DNA from: UBA3774 sp045600025
GTDB taxonomy: Bacteria > Bacillota > Clostridia > Lachnospirales > Lachnospiraceae
Length of the DNA: 64,000 nucleotides
Assembly: GCA_045600025.1 (NCBI GenBank)
Contig: JAZRXC010000037.1
Location: 1 to 64,000, forward strand
Direction of reading: 5' to 3'
Positions 51,969 through 61,197 of this stretch are shown here, one piece after another. The notes under the pieces were generated by a model. That model did no database searches and had not been told where the DNA came from. It worked only from the letters and a program-made list of their open reading frames with translations. Every line of letters starts with the position of its first letter. Positions within the stretch are counted from its first letter, which is position 1. The position numbers were made by a program, and so were the translations under genes.

Positions 51969-54965
51969 ATGAAAATGCACAAGAGAGTGATTGCGCTGCT
52001 GCTTGCAGTGTGCATGGTTCTGCCGACATGTGTTACCGCACTGGCTGAAGAGAAGACTCTCAACTATGTTGCGCTCGGTGACTCCATGTCTCAGGGTTAC
52101 ATGTTCCTTGATTACAATGAAGACCCGTTACAAGGCCATTTCTGCGGTTGGAAAGGATCATCTGAGTATTCCTACATTAAAAAGTTTGCAAATTATTTAC
52201 AGGCCGGCTTTAACGGAAAGGTTAATTTCAATGATCTTACCATACAGGGCCTGCAGCCTGATGAAGTATACGCTTTTCTTAAGCCGGAGACTTTTGACTT
52301 CGACAGTATGACCAGGGGCGCCCGCAAGCATATCGGCTGGTGGACAAAAGAGTATGATACTGACGAAGAACAGAGCCCGGACATATACCTGTTTGATACA
52401 TTTGCCGATATGAGCGATTACTACATCGATGCCATAAAAAATGCCGATGTAATTACTTTTGATATCGGAGAGAACTATTTCGGTACCTGGCTGTCAGATC
52501 TTCATGATGAAAATGAAGAATACACCGATCTGATGAAGAGCAGCGCATATTATGATGAAATTATATCACTTCGTTCAATTTTAAATACATCTGCTTATTT
52601 ATTAGGCATGGATAATTCCACCATAGAACACTTCTTATATGCATGCCTGTCATACATGGCTTACAGCGATAGTTGCATAGCGGCTATCAAGGAGCTCAAT
52701 CCCGATGTGCAGATAATTCTTCTTCCGCTCATTAATCCTCACAAAGAAATGTATGTTACCATCGGCGGCATCAAGATTTGCTATTCAGACCTGCTTGATG
52801 ATTTGATGGATTATCTGAACAACTATATGGCAAAGAAGAGTCCTTGCCGTAATATGTACACAATTGCTGAATACGACGGAGATGTAACTTCATTTGCTGA
52901 TGAGCTGTATTTCTATCCCGATGATTTAAGCGCTGACGCTGAAGCTCTGATTGACAGTTCACTCCTCGGAATGGGCGGACTGCTCGGAGTGGAGTATCCC
53001 AAGCTTCCTGCAGGTTTTGCAGAGTTTAGAGAATACGCTGCTGCTACATACGGAGTGGCGGCATTGGATTATTTCTTCGATATGTTTTTACTGATAGCGC
53101 CTGACGAACAAGGGAACAGGATAGTTGACGAAGACGGCAACTACCTGACGATGCTTAGCGTCTTTGACAAGCTGGTATATGAGTACATAGAAGAAAGATA
53201 TGGTTCGGAACGCGCATATAACGATTTCTACGGAGCAAATTATCTTGAGTCCGTTGAAGCGTTTTTCTTAGAGATGTGGAATCCACCTGCAACTTTCTTT
53301 GGCGATTGCGACAGCTTACTTGACGAGAGCATATTGACTTATGGTATGCCTTGGCTTGAAATCAATAGCGATGTACTTGCAAATGCTCGCCAGGCTGAAG
53401 CTGCAGGTACGGCTAAGCAGTATCAGCTCGACATTCTTGAAGCAGCAGATTCATTCATCGGCGGTTGGAAAGACACCTGCCTGAAAGCCGCAACATATCG
53501 TACAACCTCTCTTGACCTTTTACTTAATATACAAGAAGGGTTTGGATATGAAGATTTGATACGTGTGATTACTGACCCGGAGAACGCTACTGATGAAGAC
53601 TATACAGCACTGCATATGGCACTTCGTATGGGCAATGCAGCTCGTGGCTTCGGTGCGCATCCTTGCCCTCGCGGACTTGATGTGAAGTACAGAGCAGTTG
53701 TTGAAGCTTTCGACGAAAATATTCGCGAAAAGATTGACGGTATGATGAATGCCATTACAGTTCATTATGTATACTCAGACGGAACGGAAGCTTACGAGGA
53801 TTATACCGACAAAGTTGAGATCGGCAGCAAATATAATATCAAATCCCCTGAAATTACAGGTTACACACCGGATACAGATGCAGTTGCCGGTGTAATGGGC
53901 AAAAACAATGTTGAAGCAACTGTAACATATAAGAATGTTGAGGAAGGCGAATGCGTTGTTTCTCAGAAGGTTGATCTGACAGAAGGTAAACTTAATCTCT
54001 TCCTGAACGGAAAAGATATGGGAGAGTTTACATTTGCAAAAGACGGCGAATACTGGACGATTAAAGATTCAAATGGCCAGTATCTGTGGTCTTCAGGCAG
54101 TTCACTTTCACGTCGCAACACCGCCTGCGACTGGAGATATAATAATGGTTGCTTCAGCATAAGCGTAAGAAACAGCGGCTTCTGGCTGTTCGGACGTATA
54201 ACAACTTATTACCTGACCTGCAGCAACAATAAGCTTACGATGTCTACATCTAAGACAAATGCGACCGCGGAGTTCTATCAGATGTCAGAAGGCGGATCAC
54301 ATGAAGCGGCAGCTTCTGTGATTGAAAATGAGCAGGCGGAAACCTGCAGCAGCTATGGTTCATATGATGAAGTAATCTATTGCGAGAAATGCGGTGAAGA
54401 GCTTGTGCGCACTCATCACATCACTGAGCCGACCGGTGCGCATGTTCACGGAACACCTGTTACCGAGAATGAAAAGGCTGCAACCTGTACCGTGGGCGGT
54501 TCATATGATGAAGCAGTTTACTGCGATACCTGCGGAATTGAATTAGTGCGTACACACAATACAACAGAGCCTACCGGACATACGCCGGGAGAAGCTAAGA
54601 TTGAGACAATCGACGGAGTAAAGAAGCTTGTTACACGCTGCACTAAATGCGGAGATATACGTAGCATCGAAGACGCTCCCGAAGGCGAAATCACTGCGAA
54701 GGTAAATGTTGAGACGAGCACCTCCAGATTCCTGTTCTTCTTTACCACTACTACTTATAAGGTAAGTATTGCAGCAGAGAGCAGTATTCCCAGAGTTACA
54801 ATCTCAAATGTTCAGTATTCTACAAACGGAGTCAGATGGACAAACGGCAGCAATTATTCAACATCCACCAGACCCGGCACAATCTATGTTCGCGTGAGTG
54901 ATAGCTCAGGGGCAACAACATACTTTATGTATAATTACTCCACCGGTAAAATTTCAGAGTATTAA
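51969..54965 (+). CDS. Large secreted GDSL/SGNH-type protein with MucBP and CxxC repeats
   Basis: A 998-residue secreted protein. The signal MKMHKRVIALLLAVCMVLPT ends near residue 27. The N-terminal part (about 30-590) begins YVALGDSMSQGYMFLDY, the GDS block of SGNH hydrolases; the usual later D-x-x-H block could not be found. A MucBP-type segment (about 594-657: VHYVYSDGTEAYEDYTD, ITGYTPD) follows, then a beta domain (662-774). Tandem zinc-ribbon-like repeats are at about 777-903: YDEVIYCEKCGEELVRTHH, YDEAVYCDTCGIELVRTHN and TRCTKCGDI. The C-terminal beta part is 907-998. It may act on cell wall or polysaccharide esters, or bind at the surface. GGAGGTATTTTT precedes ATG. Confidence 0.75.
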   Translation: MKMHKRVIALLLAVCMVLPTCVTALAEEKTLNYVALGDSMSQGYMFLDYNEDPLQGHFCGWKGSSEYSYIKKFANYLQAGFNGKVNFNDLTIQGLQPDEVYAFLKPETFDFDSMTRGARKHIGWWTKEYDTDEEQSPDIYLFDTFADMSDYYIDAIKNADVITFDIGENYFGTWLSDLHDENEEYTDLMKSSAYYDEIISLRSILNTSAYLLGMDNSTIEHFLYACLSYMAYSDSCIAAIKELNPDVQIILLPLINPHKEMYVTIGGIKICYSDLLDDLMDYLNNYMAKKSPCRNMYTIAEYDGDVTSFADELYFYPDDLSADAEALIDSSLLGMGGLLGVEYPKLPAGFAEFREYAAATYGVAALDYFFDMFLLIAPDEQGNRIVDEDGNYLTMLSVFDKLVYEYIEERYGSERAYNDFYGANYLESVEAFFLEMWNPPATFFGDCDSLLDESILTYGMPWLEINSDVLANARQAEAAGTAKQYQLDILEAADSFIGGWKDTCLKAATYRTTSLDLLLNIQEGFGYEDLIRVITDPENATDEDYTALHMALRMGNAARGFGAHPCPRGLDVKYRAVVEAFDENIREKIDGMMNAITVHYVYSDGTEAYEDYTDKVEIGSKYNIKSPEITGYTPDTDAVAGVMGKNNVEATVTYKNVEEGECVVSQKVDLTEGKLNLFLNGKDMGEFTFAKDGEYWTIKDSNGQYLWSSGSSLSRRNTACDWRYNNGCFSISVRNSGFWLFGRITTYYLTCSNNKLTMSTSKTNATAEFYQMSEGGSHEAAASVIENEQAETCSSYGSYDEVIYCEKCGEELVRTHHITEPTGAHVHGTPVTENEKAATCTVGGSYDEAVYCDTCGIELVRTHNTTEPTGHTPGEAKIETIDGVKKLVTRCTKCGDIRSIEDAPEGEITAKVNVETSTSRFLFFFTTTTYKVSIAAESSIPRVTISNVQYSTNGVRWTNGSNYSTSTRPGTIYVRVSDSSGATTYFMYNYSTGKISEY

Positions 54966-54984
54966 TTATATAAAATAATCAGTT

Positions 54985-55013
54985 AGGCCGTGCAACTTGC
55001 ACGGCCTTATTTG
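54985..55013. terminator. Terminator between the GDSL-type and acyl-adenylate genes
   Basis: AGGCCGTGC (54985-54993) pairs with GCACGGCCT (54999-55007), with a short T-rich tail. It lies between convergent genes. Confidence 0.7.
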
Positions 55014-55039
55014 TTACAGAAAAGTTTTATTATTTCGGA

Positions 55040-56791
55040 TTATTTGTAATCGTAATTTTCGTATTCTGCTTCAAGCGCCTTGTAATCATTTTTCATAAGA
55101 CCGGTCAGAGGTATCTTATCAACAAATACCACACCTACCGGAAGAGAACGCTTTTCAATACTGTCCTTACATAACTGCATCAGTTCGCCGGCGATGGTGC
55201 CTTTATCGGCACTCGGATTATTAAGCTCTGCGCATATAAGAGGCAAATGGCATGCAGAAGAATAATCTTTGTCACGCACTCCTATTACCGCGCAGTTTTC
55301 AATAGCAGGATGCTGCAAAACAATTTTTTCAAGTTGCAAAGGAAATACCTTATGACCGTCCATGCGAATGATAGAGCGCTTGATACGTCCTACGATGAAT
55401 AGGAAGCCATCTTCATCAATGTATCCAAGGTCACCGCTGTGAATCCATTTGCGCCCATCACTGTGAGCCCACATAACATCAGCGGTTTCTACCGGCTCAT
55501 CAAGATATTCTTTCATAAGAGTCGGACCGGATATGCAGATCTCACCGACTTCCCCTATCGGAAGTTCATTTTTCGTACCGGGTTCAAATGCTGCAATTGT
55601 ATTAAAGTAGCAGGGAATTCCTACGCTCCCTTTTTTGTGAACACTATGAAAGCCAAAAGAACATGCTGATGATACTTCACTGAGTCCGTAACCTTGGGCA
55701 ATAGGGTATTTTATATTATGCTTTATTCTGAACTCATCAAGTTTATCTTCAAGTGATTCGCTTGCGGAATCACCGCCGGCAGCCATAGTTTCAATAAAAG
55801 AAAGATCTTTACCTTTTATTTTCGGAGAGTATATAAGCTTTTCATATACTACAGGAACGCCGATGATGTGACGAGGCTTAAAACAAAGTACTAATTTATC
55901 AAACCTATCCGGATTAAATTTCGGAATCATAATATTTTTAAATCCCATAGTCATGGACATATGGGTAGATACTACTATTCCGTATGAAGCGGCAAGAGGT
56001 ACGAAATTAAGAAAAGATTCTGAAGAGTCTGCCCCATAAGTTCGTTCCGGAATAGTAAGATAAAAATTGGCTGCGACAGCATTCATACTGTCATTTGTGA
56101 GAACAACACCCTTTGATATACCGGTGGTTCCGCCGGTGCGTGTGATTACGGCGGGCATATCGGGTTCATATTTAACCCTTTCAACGGACTTGCCTTCTGC
56201 AAATTTAAAGAAGTCCGCATTCCGTATTACGCGCTTACCATCATACGGAATATCGCATTTTTTACTTTTCAGGTTATAAGCGAAACGCTTGAGAGGCGGA
56301 AGCGAGGCGGAAGGATCTTCGCAGATCACATAATCGAGACCAAGCTCGTCAAGATGCTTTTCTACATGCAAAAAACACATTTCAAGCGTTACAAGAACCC
56401 TCGAACCTGCTTTCTTGATAAATTCTCTTGTGTGCGGTCCGTCAGTACGCGGGTCGATAATATTTGCGACTGCGCCTATTCTATTAAGCGCATAAATAGT
56501 GCAGATGCTCTCAGGCATGGGAGGTGCGATAAGAGATACGATTTCACCCTTTTTTACTCCGATGAGGGCAAAAGCGGCAGAATACTGTTCGATGATTTCG
56601 AACATTTTCTTAAAGGATATTTCAGTTCCGTAATAAAACAAAGCTGTTTTATTTTCAAAATGCAGCTTTTTGCATCTTTCTTTTACAAGTTCGTATAGGG
56701 TGCATTTAGGAGGATTGTCATTATCGGAAACCATGTCATAGTATTTCATCCATGGTTTATCAATAGTTGCATAATGCTTTTGAGTGTCCAT
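55040..56791 (-). CDS. Class I adenylate-forming enzyme (acyl-CoA synthetase-like)
   Basis: A 583-residue ANL-family enzyme. The AMP-binding loop is TRTGGTTGISKGVVLT (the usual Pro is Ser), then YGLSEVSSACSFGF (A5), GEICISGPTLMKEYLDEP (A7 area), and WIHSGDLGYIDEDGFLFIVGRIKRSI (A7/A8 motifs). It activates a carboxylate with ATP for CoA or carrier-protein transfer; the chain or aromatic acid type is not readable. No carrier protein or thioesterase is nearby. ATG 56791 is chosen for its better-matching N-terminus, though its ribosome site is weak (GGA five bases before) and an upstream in-frame ATG at 56857 is possible. Confidence 0.82.
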   Translation of the reverse strand: MDTQKHYATIDKPWMKYYDMVSDNDNPPKCTLYELVKERCKKLHFENKTALFYYGTEISFKKMFEIIEQYSAAFALIGVKKGEIVSLIAPPMPESICTIYALNRIGAVANIIDPRTDGPHTREFIKKAGSRVLVTLEMCFLHVEKHLDELGLDYVICEDPSASLPPLKRFAYNLKSKKCDIPYDGKRVIRNADFFKFAEGKSVERVKYEPDMPAVITRTGGTTGISKGVVLTNDSMNAVAANFYLTIPERTYGADSSESFLNFVPLAASYGIVVSTHMSMTMGFKNIMIPKFNPDRFDKLVLCFKPRHIIGVPVVYEKLIYSPKIKGKDLSFIETMAAGGDSASESLEDKLDEFRIKHNIKYPIAQGYGLSEVSSACSFGFHSVHKKGSVGIPCYFNTIAAFEPGTKNELPIGEVGEICISGPTLMKEYLDEPVETADVMWAHSDGRKWIHSGDLGYIDEDGFLFIVGRIKRSIIRMDGHKVFPLQLEKIVLQHPAIENCAVIGVRDKDYSSACHLPLICAELNNPSADKGTIAGELMQLCKDSIEKRSLPVGVVFVDKIPLTGLMKNDYKALEAEYENYDYK

Positions 56792-56883
56792 AAAAATCCA
56801 TTTATACAGCAAATAACTTATTGGCAATTTGTTAATACGCCGTACAAATATTAACACTATTACGCAATAAAGGCAAGATGTTA

Positions 56884-57444
56884 TTATTTCTTCTTCACCG
56901 AGAATCCGAAGCCACCGAGCTTTTCGCCTAATTTGAAATAAGTTCCGTGAGAATATGCCAGAAGATCACAGGCATCAAGATCGAATTTATCATTTGCATC
57001 GAAATATTTTTCATCTACATCAACAGCAACTACTTCAGCGATGAACATATCGTGAGAGCCGAGCTCCAGCACCTGCTTTACTTTACACTCGAGGCAGACG
57101 GGACTTTCGGCTACGAGCGGTGCGGACACTACACTGGCTTTCTCGCGCGAAAGGCCTGAAAGCTTCCACTTGTCATCCTTTGCACCGGTCTTTACGCCGC
57201 ACATATCTACAGCCGCCGCCATTGCCACGGTAGTAAGGTTGACTACGAATTCGCCGGACTCTTTTATCAAATGATGCGAGAAGCGTTCCTTTCTGACACT
57301 GATTGAAAGCATGGGCGGATCAGAATTGATGGTGCCTGTCCAGGCGATAGTGATGAGATTATCATGACCGTCATTTCCGCGGCAGCTGATGAGAGCTGCG
57401 GGGACGGGATAGAGCATATTTCCGGGTTTGAAATTTCTGCGCAT
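56884..57444 (-). CDS. Flavin reductase-family protein
   Basis: A 186-residue FMN-binding split-barrel (flavin reductase-like) protein. NMLYPVPAALISC, NLITIAWTGTINSDPPMLSISV (FMN-contacting strands) and VNLTTVAMAAAVDMCG are typical. It either reduces flavin with NAD(P)H or carries FMN. It could supply reduced flavin to a monooxygenase or reductase, none of which is beside it. AGAGGTGACAAA precedes ATG. It is divergent from transporter C across a 92-base gap containing an operator-like repeat (57488-57511). Confidence 0.82.
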   Translation of the reverse strand: MRRNFKPGNMLYPVPAALISCRGNDGHDNLITIAWTGTINSDPPMLSISVRKERFSHHLIKESGEFVVNLTTVAMAAAVDMCGVKTGAKDDKWKLSGLSREKASVVSAPLVAESPVCLECKVKQVLELGSHDMFIAEVVAVDVDEKYFDANDKFDLDACDLLAYSHGTYFKLGEKLGGFGFSVKKK

Positions 57445-57472
57445 TTTGTCACCTCTTATGTATTTTTATTGG

Positions 57473-57511
57473 TTGCATCTTATATGATATAGGTATATTA
57501 TTGAACCTATA
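57473..57511 (+). promoter_or_regulatory. Promoter and operator candidate of DMT transporter C
   Basis: TTGCAT (57473-57478), 17-base spacer, TATTAT (57496-57501). The inverted repeat TATAGGT (57488-57494) / ACCTATA (57505-57511) surrounds the -10. It is shared with the divergent flavin reductase gene. Confidence 0.6.
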
Positions 57512-57536
57512 AACATATTATATCGGCGAGGGTATT

Positions 57537-58436
57537 ATGGCAAGTAATAATAAAAATTCAATCGGATATCTCTATTCGTTTATAGCTTGCGTTTTATTCG
57601 GCAGCATTTATATCGGATCAAATATTGCCTTAAGAGATTTTTCTCCCGTACAGGTGTGCTGCCTTCGTTTCCTGTTCGGGTCCGCCGGCCTCCTTGTACT
57701 GAATCTCATTGCAAAAAGATCCTTAAAGATTGAAAAATCAGATTTTAAATACTTTATTATGGTGGCTTTCATAGGCTACTTTCTTTCCTATATCTTCGCT
57801 ATGTATTCAAATTCTTTTGCAGGTCCTGTACTTGCTTCTCTTTTGAATTCACTCAACCCTGTATTCATTGCGATCTTCGGCGTAATAATGCTGCGCGAGA
57901 AGATTACCATTAAACACTGGATTCTTCTCGGTGTTGCGCTCGTCGGAGTATATATCATCTGCTCGGGCAATGTTGAAGGCGAAATAATCGGTGTAATTTG
58001 TGCGACATTGTCAATGCTGGCATGGGGATTTTCTTCTTCTCATAACAAGAGGCTCTGCGCAAAGTATGACCCCCTTGTAGTTGCTTTCTGGGCAATAGTG
58101 CTGAGCCTGATTTTCTATATTCCTACAATTACTGTAGATTTTGCGATTAATGGCATTCCGGAGGCTTCCCTGGAGGCTTGGCTTGCCGTTGCTTACGTTG
58201 GTATATTCGGAATAACTGCAGCTCAGTCAGTTTGGCTTCTGGCGATGTCCAAGCTGCCCATATCAACATGCTCAATGTTTTACCCAATTCAGCCACTTAC
58301 GAGTGCAATAATCGGCGTGCTGTTTTTGGATTCTGAGCTTACGGCAAGACTACTTATCGGCGGTGTTCTCATCTGTGCGGCAATCATGTTTAACTTCATA
58401 GATTTTAGCAAGATGAAAGAACGACTAAAGTCATAA
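57537..58436 (+). CDS. EamA/DMT-family transporter C
   Basis: A 299-residue exporter of the drug/metabolite family: about ten helices in two halves, first starting IGYLYSFIACVLFGSIYIGS. The motif VQVCCLRFLFGSAGLLVL and, in the second half, the usual EamA repeat (FGITAAQSVWLLAMSKLPIS) are seen. It exports a small metabolite, perhaps a flavin- or aromatic-type compound given its divergent flavin reductase, but that is only context. GGCGAGGGTATT precedes ATG. It ends at the 58461 terminator. Confidence 0.82.
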   Translation: MASNNKNSIGYLYSFIACVLFGSIYIGSNIALRDFSPVQVCCLRFLFGSAGLLVLNLIAKRSLKIEKSDFKYFIMVAFIGYFLSYIFAMYSNSFAGPVLASLLNSLNPVFIAIFGVIMLREKITIKHWILLGVALVGVYIICSGNVEGEIIGVICATLSMLAWGFSSSHNKRLCAKYDPLVVAFWAIVLSLIFYIPTITVDFAINGIPEASLEAWLAVAYVGIFGITAAQSVWLLAMSKLPISTCSMFYPIQPLTSAIIGVLFLDSELTARLLIGGVLICAAIMFNFIDFSKMKERLKS

Positions 58437-58460
58437 ATAACTGATTATTTATATATGATT

Positions 58461-58497
58461 TCCGCCGGTGATGCGAAACCGGCGGATTTTTATTTTT
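58461..58497 (+). terminator. Terminator of DMT transporter C
   Basis: TCCGCCGGT (58461-58469) pairs with ACCGGCGGA (58478-58486), followed by TTTTTATTTTT. A strong intrinsic terminator. Confidence 0.85.
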
Positions 58498-58581
58498 CTG
58501 CATTTCTTTTCAAATATAATGCAATTTGCGTAAAAACGTGGTAAAATATAACTACTTATGTGAAGAGATAAGGAGAGACAA

Positions 58582-59802
58582 ATGAAAAAAACAATACTTA
58601 AAAAATATGCAAACCTGATTGCAGTAAAAGGTGTTAATGTACAGAAGGGCCAGGAAGTAATAATCCAGTGTGATCTTGACCAGCCTGAATTTGTCAAGAT
58701 GGTTGTAGAAGAGTGCTACAAACTCGGCGCAAAGAAGGTAACCGTAGAGTGGAATTACCAGCCTATGGACAAGCTGCATTACAAATACAGATCTTTAAAA
58801 ACTCTGTCCACCATTGAGAAATGGGAAGAAGAAAAATTGAAGCACAGAGCAACGGTTCTTCCCTGCATGATTTACATCTTAAGCGAAGATCCCGACGGAC
58901 TTAAGGGCATCAATCAGCGCAAGATGGCTCTCTCGCGTCAGCGCAGATTCCCCATCATCAAACCGTACAGAGACAGCATGGAAAACAAATATCAGTGGTG
59001 CATAGCTGCGGTACCCGGACTTGCATGGGCTAAAAAGCTCTTCCCCGACTGCACAAAGCGCCAGGCTATAGAGAAACTCTGGGAGGCAATACTTTACACA
59101 AGCCGTGCGGACGAAGATCCGATAGCCGCTTGGGATGCACACAACAAAGAAATTCATGAGCGCTGCGCTTATCTGGATAAACTGCAGATCCGCAGTCTGC
59201 ACTACACATCAAAGAACGGAACAGACTTTACCGTAGGCTTGATACCTGAAGGAAAGTTTGCAGGCGCACAGGAGACCTCACTGCTCGGATACACATTTAA
59301 CCCGAATATCCCGAGTGAAGAGTGTTTCATCTCACCCAAGCGTGGCGAGGCAGAAGGCATCGTATATGCGACCAAGCCACTCTCATATGACGGTCAGCTG
59401 ATTGAGAATTTCTGGATTCGTTTCCATGAAGGAAAGGCAGTTGAATGGAATGCAGAGAAGAACAACGAACTGCTGACCAAGATTATCCAGATGGATGAAG
59501 GCAGCGCTTATCTCGGAGAGTGTGCGCTCGTGCCTTATGATTCACCAATCAGCAATAGCGGAATTCTGTTCTATAACACGCTCTTCGATGAGAACGCAGC
59601 CTGCCACCTTGCACTTGGCGTAGGCTTCCCCGATACCATCAAGGATTTTGAAAAGTACACTCTTGAGCAGATTCATGAACTCGGGGTAAATGATTCAATG
59701 ATCCATGAAGATTTTATGATCGGCAGCAGCGACATGGATATAGTCGCAACAACGGCTGACGGCAGGCAGGTACAGATATTCAAGAACGGAAATTGGGCAT
59801 AA
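58582..59802 (+). CDS. M29-family aminopeptidase (AmpS/PepS-like)
   Basis: A 406-residue metallo-aminopeptidase of family M29, cytoplasmic. Likely metal ligands are Glu in NIPSEECFISPKRG, Glu in AYLGECALVPYD, His in ACHLALGVGFPD and His-Glu-Asp in SMIHEDFMIGSSDMDI. These enzymes release N-terminal amino acids from peptides using Zn or Co. AAGGAGAGACAA precedes ATG. The following FAD protein gene begins 14 bases after the stop, then metG, tatD and rsmA follow closely, so this may be the start of one transcript. Confidence 0.88.
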   Translation: MKKTILKKYANLIAVKGVNVQKGQEVIIQCDLDQPEFVKMVVEECYKLGAKKVTVEWNYQPMDKLHYKYRSLKTLSTIEKWEEEKLKHRATVLPCMIYILSEDPDGLKGINQRKMALSRQRRFPIIKPYRDSMENKYQWCIAAVPGLAWAKKLFPDCTKRQAIEKLWEAILYTSRADEDPIAAWDAHNKEIHERCAYLDKLQIRSLHYTSKNGTDFTVGLIPEGKFAGAQETSLLGYTFNPNIPSEECFISPKRGEAEGIVYATKPLSYDGQLIENFWIRFHEGKAVEWNAEKNNELLTKIIQMDEGSAYLGECALVPYDSPISNSGILFYNTLFDENAACHLALGVGFPDTIKDFEKYTLEQIHELGVNDSMIHEDFMIGSSDMDIVATTADGRQVQIFKNGNWA

Positions 59803-59816
59803 TAAGAAGGAAAGAT

Positions 59817-61187
59817 ATGAAATACGACGTAATAATAATAGGAGCGGGACCCGGCGGAATATTTTCCGCGTATGAATTCGCTCACAAATCAAATAAAAAA
59901 GTAGCGGTATTTGAAGCCGGCACAAGACTTGAAGACAGACACTGTCCGATAGACGGAGATAAGGTGAAGAGCTGCATAAACTGCAAGACCTGTTCAATTA
60001 TGAACGGCTTCGGCGGAGCAGGCGCATTCTCCGACGGCAAATACAACATCACCAATGACTTCGGCGGCAATCTGTATGAGTACATCGGAAAAGAAAAAGC
60101 TCTTGAGCTCATGCACTATGTCGATGAAATCAACATGACTCATGGCGGGTGGGGCACGACTATGTATTCGACCGCCGGAAGCAGCCTGAAAAAAGTCTGC
60201 ATGCAGAACAAGCTCACCCTGCTTGAAGCATCCGTAAGACATCTCGGCACAGATAAGAATTACATCGTACTCGGCAACTTGTACAATGAACTTAAAGACA
60301 AAGTTGATTTCTATTTCAACACACCGGTAGAGGATGTGCACAAGACGGAAAGCGGATATGAAATCTGCTGCGCGGATGCAACTTATGAATGTGACAAATG
60401 TATCATATCCGTAGGACGCAGCGGCAGCAAATGGCTTGAAGCCCTCTGCGAAAAGCTTGACATAGAAAAGCGCTCCAACAGAGTAGATATCGGTGTCCGC
60501 GTAGAGCTTCCGGCTGAGATATTCTCATCCATTACAGATGAACTCTATGAGAGCAAGATTGTATATCGCACCGAAAAATTCGAAGACAATGTCCGCACAT
60601 TCTGTATGAATCCGTACGGAATAGTCGTAAATGAAAACACAAACGGAATCATTACGGTAAACGGCCACAGCTTCGAAGACCCGGCAAGGCGCACCGGTAA
60701 TACCAACTTCGCGCTGCTGGTATCAAAGCATTTCTCACTGCCTTTTAAAGAAAGCAACGCTTACGGCGAAAGCATTGCAAGGCTTTCCAACATGCTGGGC
60801 GGCGGAGTTATCGTACAGCGTTTCGGTGACCTTGAGCGCGGACGCAGAAGTACCGAGAAGCGTATTGAAGAAGGCATTGTACGTCCTACGCTGAAAGCAA
60901 CAGCCGGCGACCTTTCACTGGTACTGCCTAAGCGCATTCTGGACGGAATCATAGAAATGATTCACGCGCTCGACAAGATTGCGCCCGGCACTGCAAATGA
61001 TGACACGCTTCTGTACGGTGTGGAAGTCAAGTTCTACAACATGGAGGTTGAGCTTGATAATAATCTCGAAACCAAGTATCCCGGACTGTTCATGGTAGGA
61101 GACGGATGCGGAGTAACACATTCGCTCTCACATGCCTCGGCAGCGGGTGTATATGTAGCGGATTACATAATAGATAATTGCAACTAA
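59817..61187 (+). CDS. COG2509-type FAD-dependent dehydrogenase
   Basis: A 456-residue flavoprotein. The FAD Rossmann motif is VIIIGAGPGGIFSAYEF, and the Cys-rich segment CINCKTCSIMNGFGGAGAFSD is the hallmark of COG2509 uncharacterised dehydrogenases; those Cys may bind a metal or form disulfides. VGDGCGVTHSLSHASAAGV is the C-terminal FAD motif. It is unrelated to the seven PF12831-like flavoproteins of the island and lacks their D-x-H motif in the matching place. The substrate is unknown. ATG 59817 has AAGGA five bases upstream; the earlier TTG at 59793 overlaps the aminopeptidase gene. Confidence 0.82.
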   Translation: MKYDVIIIGAGPGGIFSAYEFAHKSNKKVAVFEAGTRLEDRHCPIDGDKVKSCINCKTCSIMNGFGGAGAFSDGKYNITNDFGGNLYEYIGKEKALELMHYVDEINMTHGGWGTTMYSTAGSSLKKVCMQNKLTLLEASVRHLGTDKNYIVLGNLYNELKDKVDFYFNTPVEDVHKTESGYEICCADATYECDKCIISVGRSGSKWLEALCEKLDIEKRSNRVDIGVRVELPAEIFSSITDELYESKIVYRTEKFEDNVRTFCMNPYGIVVNENTNGIITVNGHSFEDPARRTGNTNFALLVSKHFSLPFKESNAYGESIARLSNMLGGGVIVQRFGDLERGRRSTEKRIEEGIVRPTLKATAGDLSLVLPKRILDGIIEMIHALDKIAPGTANDDTLLYGVEVKFYNMEVELDNNLETKYPGLFMVGDGCGVTHSLSHASAAGVYVADYIIDNCN

Positions 61188-61197
61188 GGAGATAGAT

